Positions 8,272-15,427 of a stretch of 64,000 bases of DNA are shown here, piece after piece. Each line of letters starts with the position of its first letter. The stretch's first letter is position 1. Below the pieces are notes generated by a model, which saw only the letters and a program-made list of their open reading frames with translations, was not told the origin of the DNA and ran no database searches. The stretch is from Pseudomonas helvetica (lineage in GTDB: Bacteria; Pseudomonadota; Gammaproteobacteria; Pseudomonadales; Pseudomonadaceae): contig NZ_CP150917.1 in NCBI RefSeq assembly GCF_039908645.1, positions 742,501-806,500 on the forward strand, written 5' to 3'. The position numbers and the translations under genes were made by a program.

Positions 8272-8661
8272 ATGATCAAAGAAACCCCTAATCCGCCCGA
8301 ACACGACGACGTTTCCCCCTACGATTCTCCCGACTCAAAAAAGCTCCACGACGCTGCCCATCGCGCCCTCGATCATTACCTGAAACCGACCCTGTCGAAG
8401 CTACGTTTCAGCGATCTGCATTCGGACCGGTTGTTTGCGGTCAACCCGGGTATCGACAATGAAAGCCTGCTGGCGAACGCTTCCGAAGACCTGGCTTCGG
8501 TCAAGGCGATGGCTGCTGACCTGGCGTTCGAGATCGAAGGGTCTCGACGAAATGTGGCGCTAGGCATTTGCAGGATGATCGACGGAGTCCGGCTGCTGGT
8601 GGATCGAGCGCTGGACAATATGGACCCTGAAGAACCGGCGGAGTATGTCGTCAAACCCTAG
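8272..8661 (+). CDS. DUF6124 family protein
   Basis: 129 residues, soluble, with no signal peptide. It follows the family pattern: an N-terminal NPPEHDD segment, a SKKLHDAAHRALDHYL helix, FAVNPGIDNESLLANASED, and a hydrophobic helix ending in VDRALDNMDPEE. Pseudomonads encode many copies of this small protein, and the function is unknown. The ATG at 8272 has TAGGAG about 8 bases upstream; an upstream in-frame ATG at 8131 would run through the folded leader and is unlikely. It stands alone between dispersed repeats and the convergent tadC gene, so it looks like an insertion into the tad locus. Confidence 0.78.
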   Translation: MIKETPNPPEHDDVSPYDSPDSKKLHDAAHRALDHYLKPTLSKLRFSDLHSDRLFAVNPGIDNESLLANASEDLASVKAMAADLAFEIEGSRRNVALGICRMIDGVRLLVDRALDNMDPEEPAEYVVKP

Positions 8662-8761
8662 TCGCTTGGGACGGCGATTTTTCAACGTTGAAATACGGTG
8701 CAGGACTCCCTCCGTAGCAGCTGCCGTATTGCAACGTTGTATAGCAATCTGTGACGCGATT

Positions 8762-9646
8762 CTAAGACCCAAACGCCCGGCCAATAGCAGTGAACCCCGG
8801 GCCGGCCAAGACGATCAGCAAGGCGGGAAACAGAAACAGCATCATCACCACGGACATCTTGGCGGACATTTTCGAGATGTATTCCTGCTGGTGTGTCAGG
8901 CGCCGGTCGTCGAGCAATTGCTTGAGCGCGAGCAGCGATTTCATGGCGCCACCGCCCTGATGGATCAGTTGCTGGAGGATCACGCTGGTGTCGGTGAATT
9001 CGTCTACCGCCAGCAGTGTTGCGGTCTTGTGCAGTTCCTGGCCGAGTTCCAGGCCGGAGTCGACCCGCGTCAGGATCAGCCGTAGTTCACTGGTCAGTTC
9101 CGGCAGCAGTTGGTGCGCCTCGCTGCTGAGTACACGCAGTGACTGCTCTACGGCCATGCCTGATTCGAAGAGAATTCGCAGTAATGGAATGAACGTCGAG
9201 ATCTCGATGGCAATGTTTTTTTGCCGACGTTTTACCGCATAGGCCAGTAGCCGTTTGGGTAAGAGATAACCCAGCCCGGCGCCCAGTAACGGCGCGAGCC
9301 AGTGGTTTTGCGCAGTGGGGTAGAACACCTGTTGAAAGAACACCGCGAGCCCGAGCACCAGCAGGGGTGTGCCGACCTGGCACGCGGCGAATAACGAGCG
9401 CTCGCTGGATTTGCGCCAACCCAGGCGTGCGAGCAAGGTCTGGGTTTCGCTGTCGATGCTGAGCGAGCGCTGGCCAAACCGGCTGTTGCCGAGTGTCCGC
9501 AGCCAGTTGCCGAATGCATTGTCGTGCACCACATGCCCTTGCAGGCGTTGGGTGACATGCCGCGCGCGTCGTCGCTGTTCCAGCAGATGACCGAGCACCA
9601 GGGCTATGGCTCCGAGAAACAGCAAGGCGCTCACCAGTAAGGCCAT
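8762..9646 (-). CDS. tadC: TadC, Flp pilus inner-membrane platform protein
   Basis: 294 residues with a T2SF/GspF domain. There is an N-terminal helix (ALLVSALLFLGAIALVLG), a pair of central helices, the cytoplasmic segment with FIPLLRILFESGMAVEQSL, and a C-terminal helix (VVMMLFLFPALLIVLAG). TadB and TadC form the membrane platform on which the TadA ATPase acts. The ATG at 9646 lies one base after the tadB stop, which fixes the start and implies translational coupling; the frame stays open further upstream but only inside tadB. It is the last gene of the minus-strand rcpC-tadZ-A-B-C operon; no tadD follows. Confidence 0.88.
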   Translation of the reverse strand: MALLVSALLFLGAIALVLGHLLEQRRRARHVTQRLQGHVVHDNAFGNWLRTLGNSRFGQRSLSIDSETQTLLARLGWRKSSERSLFAACQVGTPLLVLGLAVFFQQVFYPTAQNHWLAPLLGAGLGYLLPKRLLAYAVKRRQKNIAIEISTFIPLLRILFESGMAVEQSLRVLSSEAHQLLPELTSELRLILTRVDSGLELGQELHKTATLLAVDEFTDTSVILQQLIHQGGGAMKSLLALKQLLDDRRLTHQQEYISKMSAKMSVVMMLFLFPALLIVLAGPGFTAIGRAFGS

Positions 9647-9647
9647 C

Positions 9648-10532
9648 TCAGACACTCCGTAACATGCGCCGTAGCGCCAGGCACCCGACGATCTGTAAGC
9701 CAACCGCGGCAATCAGCATGTGCTGGCCGGCAGGGTCGTGCCACATGCTCAGCATGTAACCGGGGTTGGTTAGCATGAAGTAACTTGCGATAAGGACGGG
9801 CAAGGCCCCCAGAACCCAGGAGGTCATTCGGGTTTCGCCGGTCATGGCCCGAAGCTGACGGGCGCCTTGCTCGCGTTCGCGAATCAGCTTCATCAGGTTC
9901 TCCAGCAGCTCGCTGGCGCTGCCGCCGTAACGGTGATTGACCTTCAATCCGAGGGCAAACATACGCAGTTCATCCTGGTCGTAAAACTCGGCAAAATCGT
10001 GCACGGCGTCGGGCAGGTTGACTCCCAATTGCACGTTACGCTGAATTCGCCCCATTGCTCTTTTAAGCGGGTTGGCGCTGGCGTCGATGGCGCCCATCAC
10101 CGCGTCGGCCAAGGTACGGCCGGATTTGAGACTGCGTATGGTGTGATCGAGCAACGGCGGTAACTGTTCAATCATTCGTCTCAGGCGACGTCGATAACGC
10201 CAGAAAATGTACAAGCGCAACGCCATGGGTGGCAGCAGCAAAAGGACGAGCAGCCCCACCCAGCCCCCCAGAAAAAAACCGAGAAACCCGGCGCAAGCCC
10301 AGCCGCCCAGCCACATCGGCAGACGCTCCGTCGGGCGGCCCAGGCCTGCGCGCACAAAGGTCCGCTCAAGGTTGGCCCACGCCGGGCTTTCGACGATCAG
10401 ATGCGGTTGGCCCTGAGCAAGGCGATTCAGCACGCGTTCGTTGCTGGTCTTGCGCAGGCCTTGATAGAACAGCCAGATCGACAGTCCCAGCAACACGAGG
10501 AACATCAGGCTGAGCAGTATCGGACCGATCAT
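9648..10532 (-). CDS. tadB: TadB, Flp pilus inner-membrane platform protein
   Basis: 294 residues with a T2SF/GspF domain. There is an N-terminal helix (ILLSLMFLVLLGLSIWLFY), a second hydrophobic pair around residues 75-110, then the cytoplasmic T2SF domain with LPPLLDHTIRSLKSGRTLADAV, and two C-terminal helices. It begins 18 bp after tadA and ends one base before the tadC ATG. It is the TadC partner in the pilus platform. Confidence 0.88.
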   Translation of the reverse strand: MIGPILLSLMFLVLLGLSIWLFYQGLRKTSNERVLNRLAQGQPHLIVESPAWANLERTFVRAGLGRPTERLPMWLGGWACAGFLGFFLGGWVGLLVLLLLPPMALRLYIFWRYRRRLRRMIEQLPPLLDHTIRSLKSGRTLADAVMGAIDASANPLKRAMGRIQRNVQLGVNLPDAVHDFAEFYDQDELRMFALGLKVNHRYGGSASELLENLMKLIREREQGARQLRAMTGETRMTSWVLGALPVLIASYFMLTNPGYMLSMWHDPAGQHMLIAAVGLQIVGCLALRRMLRSV

Positions 10533-10550
10533 CGCGCAAGCCTCGTCAAG

Positions 10551-11825
10551 TCAGTTGAGGGGCAGAGCCAGCTCATGGCGCAGCTTGTCGCCAGCGGGGT
10601 TGACCGCCTCGCGCAGAAAGCCGAAACCGGTCCGTCGGTCGAAACGAAACAGGGTGTTGGTGACGTAGATGTCCTCGCGGATCCCCACCACTTCCACCAC
10701 CTCGCTGACGCAGCGTCGGCCATCGGGCAGGCGCGTCAGTTGAATCACCACGTCGAGTGCCGCGCAAATCATCTGCCGTAGCGTGCGCTCGGCGATTTGA
10801 CGCCCGGTCAGGCCCACTAACGTCTCCAGGCGCAACAGCGCGTCCTGAGCATTGTTGGCGTGGACGGTGCTCATCGAGCCGTCGTGACCGGTGTTCATGG
10901 CGGTCAGTACGTCGAGCACTTCAACGCCACGGATTTCGCCAAGGATGATTCGATCCGGGCGCATCCGCAGGGCGTTGCGGATCAGGTCACTGGCTTTCAC
11001 TTCGCCGTGGCCCTCGGCGTTCGGCGGGCGGGTTTCCAGGCGCACGACGTGAGGGTGGCCCAGTTGCAGCTCGGCGACATCTTCGATGGTCACCAGGCGT
11101 TCGTGAGGATCGATCAGTTGACTGAGGATGTTCAGCAGCGTGGTTTTACCGGTGCCGGTCCCGCCGCTGATGAGGATGTTGCAGCGCTTGCCGACGGCTT
11201 TTTCGATGAAGTCGAAAATCGCCTGGTCAATGGTTTGCATCGCCATCAGGTCGCTGCTTTTAAGCATGTCCTTGCGAAATTTACGAATCGACAGGCACGG
11301 CCCGTCCAGCGCGATGGGCGGGATGATCGCATTGACCCGGCTACCGTCCGGCATGCGCGCATCGACCATCGGCGATGACTCGTCCAGACGCCGTCCGAGT
11401 GGCGCGAGGATCCGTTGCATGACCCGTTCGACATGATGCGCGTCGATGAATCGCAGGTCGCTTTGGTGCAATACACCGTCACGTTCGATGAACACCCGGT
11501 GAGGGCCGTTGACCAGGATTTCGGTCACGGCGGGGTCGCGCAGCAGCACTTCCAGTGGACCGAAACCGGTGAGTTCGTCGACGATTTCTTCTGCCAGACG
11601 CTCCATTTCGTAGCGCGAAATCGCCAGGTGCAAGCGGGCGATGTATTCGGCGACCTTGTCGGTGACGAATTGCGCAAGGAGCGGGCGCGAACCTTCCAGC
11701 AGGTTTTTCCCCGACTCTTCGATGGCATCGATGACATAGCGATGCAGCACCAGCTTCAGGCCCTCGTGGTCGGTGTTGCCGATCGGGCTTTGAGTCTGTG
11801 CACCGAAGAGTTTTTCACCGCTCAT
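10551..11825 (-). CDS. tadA: TadA/CpaF secretion ATPase for the Flp pilus
   Basis: 424 residues, in the CpaF branch of type II/IV secretion ATPases. The N-terminal half holds a helical and PAS-like part ([19 protein letters not shown]). The ATPase core has Walker [12 protein letters not shown], an Asp box around IEDVAELQL, Walker B IILGEIRG and the His box STVHANN. It powers pilus assembly by hexamer cycling below TadB/TadC. The ATG at 11825 overlaps the tadZ stop as ATGA. All catalytic motifs are intact. Confidence 0.93.
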   Translation of the reverse strand: MSGEKLFGAQTQSPIGNTDHEGLKLVLHRYVIDAIEESGKNLLEGSRPLLAQFVTDKVAEYIARLHLAISRYEMERLAEEIVDELTGFGPLEVLLRDPAVTEILVNGPHRVFIERDGVLHQSDLRFIDAHHVERVMQRILAPLGRRLDESSPMVDARMPDGSRVNAIIPPIALDGPCLSIRKFRKDMLKSSDLMAMQTIDQAIFDFIEKAVGKRCNILISGGTGTGKTTLLNILSQLIDPHERLVTIEDVAELQLGHPHVVRLETRPPNAEGHGEVKASDLIRNALRMRPDRIILGEIRGVEVLDVLTAMNTGHDGSMSTVHANNAQDALLRLETLVGLTGRQIAERTLRQMICAALDVVIQLTRLPDGRRCVSEVVEVVGIREDIYVTNTLFRFDRRTGFGFLREAVNPAGDKLRHELALPLN

Positions 11826-13012
11826 TTGTGGCCTCGCAAGCGATTCAGCCAACTGATTTTGGGGGTTGCCAGCGTTTCAGAGTGCTTGGCCAGACGTTCG
11901 CCCAAGGTGCGCAAGCTTTGGGTCAGGACCTCGCGGGGAGCCAGGTCAAACAGGGTTACGCCCTGGTTTTTGGCGTTGAGCCGAACCTCTGGGCTGTAGG
12001 CCAGGACGGCGATGACTTCGAGGCCAAAGGTTTTGCCCAGGGTGTCGGCGTCCGGGGCGGAGTGGCGCAGGTAACGGTCGACCAGCAGTTGGGCGTGCTC
12101 AAGCTTCATGCCTTTTTCGCGCCACAGGTTGAGCACCGTGAGGTTGCGTCGGCAGTCGAGCACGCTCTGGTCGGTGTACCACAGTAATTTGTCGCAATGG
12201 CTGACGAAGGTGCGCAGGGCTTCGCTGTCAGGTTGGCCGGTGAGGTTCACCACGATGTGTTGAAAGTGTTGTCGCAAGGCGCTGAGCAACATGTACAGCT
12301 CGGCGGCGCTGGTGCGCTCCAGCGGTTCGTCATTGTTGGCGTAGGCGAGGATTCGCAATCCGGCTTCGGCGCTGGTGAAGGCGCTGTCGATCAGCGTCGC
12401 ATCAAGGCGCCGCAGATGCCGCAATGCATCACCAAAATGGAACGAGCTCTCCAGGCCTAACAACGCCAGGCTGTCACCACGGGGCAGGCCGAGGTCGAGC
12501 AGCAAGGTGTGCTGGCCACTCTTCTGGATCACCAGGGCCAGGTGTCCGGCGAGCAGAGCGCCGTCGGCGTTGCTTTGGGTGCCGAAGAGCACTGTCAGGC
12601 CACCCATTTGGGTAGTGGTTGCGACAGGCGGCAGACGTTTGCTCAGGCGTCGTACCAGGCCCGAAACTTCGCTGGCGCGTGAGCCGTAGGCAACAAAATC
12701 CCGGGCCCCGGCGCGCATGGCATTGAGCACCAGCTGATTGTCCATGCCGTCGCCCAGCGCGACGATGGCCAGCATCGGTTTGGCTGCCAGCGCGCCTTCG
12801 ATCAACGCGCTCTGGGCCACTACATGGTCGCGGTCGAGGCCGATGAACACCAGGCTGGCGAAGGTCACGTCGACCAGCGCGAGCAGTTCATCGAGGCTGC
12901 CGCCACCGGCGCTGACCACTTGGCCCAAGGGCGCCAGTGCGCCTTGCAACCATTCAAGGTCAGTGCTGTTGCGAGTAATCGCAAGGAACGTCTGGCTCAG
13001 GTTCTGGCTCAT
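11822..13012 (-). CDS. tadZ: TadZ/CpaE-like pilus localisation protein
   Basis: 396 residues. The N-terminal part (1-125) resembles the receiver-like domain of CpaE/TadZ, and the rest is a MinD/ParA-type fold (LLLDLGLPRGDSLALLGL, IVVNLTGQPDSEAL). The segment where a Walker A would stand, VLFGTQSNADGALLA, lacks the lysines of the deviant Walker A motif, so nucleotide binding may be lost; TadZ proteins are known to vary here. TadZ is thought to place the pilus machine at a cell pole. The ATG at 13012 is preferred to the upstream frame opening at 13072 because the protein then begins MSQNLSQTFLAI, as expected. It follows rcpC after only 60 bp, where rcpA would normally lie. Confidence 0.85.
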   Translation of the reverse strand: MSQNLSQTFLAITRNSTDLEWLQGALAPLGQVVSAGGGSLDELLALVDVTFASLVFIGLDRDHVVAQSALIEGALAAKPMLAIVALGDGMDNQLVLNAMRAGARDFVAYGSRASEVSGLVRRLSKRLPPVATTTQMGGLTVLFGTQSNADGALLAGHLALVIQKSGQHTLLLDLGLPRGDSLALLGLESSFHFGDALRHLRRLDATLIDSAFTSAEAGLRILAYANNDEPLERTSAAELYMLLSALRQHFQHIVVNLTGQPDSEALRTFVSHCDKLLWYTDQSVLDCRRNLTVLNLWREKGMKLEHAQLLVDRYLRHSAPDADTLGKTFGLEVIAVLAYSPEVRLNAKNQGVTLFDLAPREVLTQSLRTLGERLAKHSETLATPKISWLNRLRGHK

Positions 13013-13072
13013 GGTGAGAGTCCGATGCGTGTGTCGAAGTTGCCGTTTTTGAGGCCATGCACCCTTGCGCAA

Positions 13073-14014
13073 TCAAGGGGTTTGTTGGGTGACCTGATTG
13101 CCGCGTATGACCTCGATGCCGCGCCGCGACACCTCTACCGTGCGGGTGTGGACGATGGTTTTCGGTGCAATGCCCTGGGCCAGTTGATTGAACTGGAATA
13201 GCTGACTGTTGGCGCTACTCAGGCGGGTGGATGAGTCGCTTTCACCGGCCCAGTATTTGGCCAGGAGCTGTTCTTCGCTGCTGCGTACGGCCAGGCGCAA
13301 GGTGCCGACCTGAGTCGCCAGCATCATTCGGCTGAGAAGCTGTTCGGGTACCGCCAGCACGACGCTGCGGGCCGCGATGCGGCGTTGATCCTGTTTGAGT
13401 TTTTCGTCGGTGCTGGCGGTGGGGGAGGCGGGTTTGCCTTCGTTGGTCAAGCCAAATTGTTCGCCAACGCCGAGTACTCGCATGGCCGGAATGACGATTT
13501 GCGCCGAGTGCTGCGTATTGATGGCGTCCTGACGCAAGAACAACAGCACGTCGACGTAATCCCCCGGGATCAGTTGTCCGGCAGCGCCAATGACTTCGTC
13601 TACCGCCACCGCCAGCGCGCGTTCATCGCTGTGGATCATTCGTGCCAGCGCGCCGCCGGCCTCGAAACTCTCGTTGCTTAGCCAAGTGCCCGCGCTCAGG
13701 CGCCGCCAGGGTGTGCGGCCAACGGCCTGGTCCAGGCTGTTCAAGCTGCCGCCGGGGGCGCTGCGGAGTTTTTCCAGGGTCAGGTCGGCGGCGGTGAGGG
13801 GGGTAAACGGCAGGACATCATGCACCAGCACAACGACGGCCTGGCGCGTCTGGTCTTCGGCGCTAGCAACGGTTTTTTCCAGCGCAACGGTGACAGGGGG
13901 GGTGACGGGTTCGGTTGCTAGCGGTTGCCGGCTCAGCACCAACCCCCAGTACCCGACAATGACGGCTGCGACTAACAGTAGTCCAGCCAGACCCATAGTG
14001 ACGCGGCTGTTCAT
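13073..14014 (-). CDS. rcpC: RcpC/CpaB Flp pilus assembly protein
   Basis: 313 residues. There is one N-terminal transmembrane helix (GLAGLLLVAAVIVGYWGLVL), then a CpaB/SAF domain (VVLVHDVLPFTPLTAADLTL, then GRTPWRRLSAGTWLS) and a C-terminal CpaB part (LIPGDYVDVLLFL, VVLAVPEQLLSRMMLAT). RcpC is periplasmic and is thought to support the RcpA secretin. The ATG at 14014 has GGGAGAG about 6 bases upstream. It is the first gene of the minus-strand operon, divergent from flp1. Confidence 0.88.
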   Translation of the reverse strand: MNSRVTMGLAGLLLVAAVIVGYWGLVLSRQPLATEPVTPPVTVALEKTVASAEDQTRQAVVVLVHDVLPFTPLTAADLTLEKLRSAPGGSLNSLDQAVGRTPWRRLSAGTWLSNESFEAGGALARMIHSDERALAVAVDEVIGAAGQLIPGDYVDVLLFLRQDAINTQHSAQIVIPAMRVLGVGEQFGLTNEGKPASPTASTDEKLKQDQRRIAARSVVLAVPEQLLSRMMLATQVGTLRLAVRSSEEQLLAKYWAGESDSSTRLSSANSQLFQFNQLAQGIAPKTIVHTRTVEVSRRGIEVIRGNQVTQQTP

Positions 14015-14336
14015 GACGGCTCTCCCTTTCCTGCTGCACCATCGGCTCGTGACGTTCAACGAGTTAATTCGCAATCAGGCAGCTATGAACATGCAACTAA
14101 TTCGCTATTTGAAAGTAGCGCAGCTAAATCAAAACGCCATCACCGGTCAAAAAAATAACTCACAACCGTATGACATTTCGGTTAATCCCCAGTCGCCACC
14201 ATTCCGGTTAATACTTTGTGATTAATCGCTTATTACAGTTGCTGGCGCGGGGTTTGTTGGCAATGATCCGATGGCAAAGCGCAATCATGTTGTGCACCCG
14301 CTACATGTGCGTCCTCGGCGCATAAGGAGAAGTCGT
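14015..14336. promoter_or_regulatory. Divergent promoter region between rcpC and flp1
   Basis: This 322-bp stretch has no gene and is more AT-rich than its surroundings. It contains an imperfect inverted repeat, CGCTATTTGAAAGTAGCG (14103-14120), whose half GAAAGTAG also occurs in the palindrome before pprB. It also contains a direct repeat, CATTTCGGTTAAT at 14174-14186 and CATTCCGGTTAAT at 14200-14212, spaced 26 bp start to start, which suggests two binding sites for one regulator. The flp1 ribosome-binding site is AAGGAGA at 14323-14329. Confidence 0.5.
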
Positions 14337-14540
14337 ATGTTCCTTAAATTCGTGCGGTATCTGTATATCCGCCTCCAGTTGTTCATGACCAGGACCGAGG
14401 GCGCTTCAGCCATTGAATATGCGTTGATTGTCGCGATGGTGGCGTTGATCGTCGTAGCCTTTATCCCAAATATGGGCAAGTCGGTTCATGACACTTTCAA
14501 CAAAGTCATTACTGCACTGGGGGGGACGGTTGTGGCCTGA
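14337..14540 (+). CDS. flp: Flp-family type IVb major pilin, copy 1
   Basis: 67 residues. The type IVb signal is clear: a 21-residue leader ending in RTEG, then ASAIEYALIVAMVALIVV with Glu at +5 and Tyr at +6 after the cleavage site, the Flp motif. The mature pilin is about 46 residues. The ATG at 14337 follows AAGGAGAAGTCGT. The first 50 codons are nearly the same as those of the second copy at 15045, including the ribosome-binding site, so the two arose by duplication. FppA would process it and TadA/B/C assemble it. Confidence 0.92.
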   Translation: MFLKFVRYLYIRLQLFMTRTEGASAIEYALIVAMVALIVVAFIPNMGKSVHDTFNKVITALGGTVVA

Positions 14541-14592
14541 CCAGTGGGGCCGCGCGCGAACCCGATTGTTTACTCAGTGACAGGAATCGCAC

Positions 14593-15006
14593 ATGAACGC
14601 TTCTTCAACTGCGCGCCAACAGTTGCTTTTGGTGGACGACGAAGAAGACGCCCTGTTGGAACTTGCGGAATTGCTGGAGGGCGAGGGCTTTTGTTGCTAC
14701 ACCGCAACCTCGGTCAAACTCGCGTTGCAGCATCTGACTCGTCACCCCGATATCGCGTTGGTCATCACCGATCTGTGCATGCCCGAAGAAAGTGGCATGT
14801 CATTGATCCGCCGTTTGCGTGAACACACATCCCGACAGCACTTGCCGGTGATCGTGACCTCCGGCCATGCCGACATGGACGACGTCAGCGACATGCTGCG
14901 CTTGCAGGTGCTGGACCTGTTTCGCAAACCGATCTATCACGTTCGCCTTCTGGAGACCCTGGACAACCTGTTCCCGCAATCGAAGATGCACCGTGTCAGT
15001 CCTTAG
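14593..15006 (+). CDS. Receiver-only response regulator between the two flp genes
   Basis: 137 residues consisting of a single REC domain: acidic pair LLVDDEED, phospho-acceptor Asp near residue 60 in VITDLCMPEES, Thr/Ser in IVTSGHA and Lys in FRKPIY. No output domain follows, so it would act by protein contact or as a phosphate sink. It lies 52 bp after flp1 and 38 bp before flp2, in the same direction, and is presumably expressed with the pilins. PprA, encoded in the same locus, is a candidate phosphodonor, but that is inference. Confidence 0.85.
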   Translation: MNASSTARQQLLLVDDEEDALLELAELLEGEGFCCYTATSVKLALQHLTRHPDIALVITDLCMPEESGMSLIRRLREHTSRQHLPVIVTSGHADMDDVSDMLRLQVLDLFRKPIYHVRLLETLDNLFPQSKMHRVSP

Positions 15007-15044
15007 AACCTTCAGAGTGTTCTACATCTTGCAGGAGAAGTCGT

Positions 15045-15248
15045 ATGTTCCTTCATTTTGTGCAGTATCTGTCCATTCGATTCCAGCTGTTCATGAGCCG
15101 GACCGAGGGTGCTTCGGCGATTGAGTACGCGCTGATCGTTGCGATGGTGGCCCTGGTAGTTGTTTCCTTTATCGCGCCGCTAGGGGATTCGGTGAAAGCC
15201 ACCTTCAACAAGGTCGTCGGTGCATTGGGCGGCGTGCAGGTCACTTGA
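15045..15248 (+). CDS. flp: Flp-family type IVb major pilin, copy 2
   Basis: 67 residues, similar to copy 1: leader ending in RTEG, then ASAIEYALIVAMVALVVV. The ATG at 15045 is preceded by AGGAGAAGTCGT, matching the same element before copy 1. The differences lie mainly in the leader and the C-terminal third (APLGDSVKATFNKVVGALGG here, NMGKSVHDTFNKVITALGG in copy 1). Both copies keep the Flp processing site, so both could be assembled, or one could be a minor variant. Confidence 0.92.
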   Translation: MFLHFVQYLSIRFQLFMSRTEGASAIEYALIVAMVALVVVSFIAPLGDSVKATFNKVVGALGGVQVT

Positions 15249-15427
15249 CCCATTGAAAAAACTGACGTCATTCATTTGGCATTTTTTGGTGGTGTCTAAA
15301 TGATGGCACCTGTATATTGCCCGCGCCTGAACCAGCCCCCGCTGGTTGGCCGGTATGGATGCCTGAAAGAAGCTGGGCGCGCCTGCTGAAAAACGCGTCT
15401 TCCATAGGCTTCTGAAGGGAACCTGCA

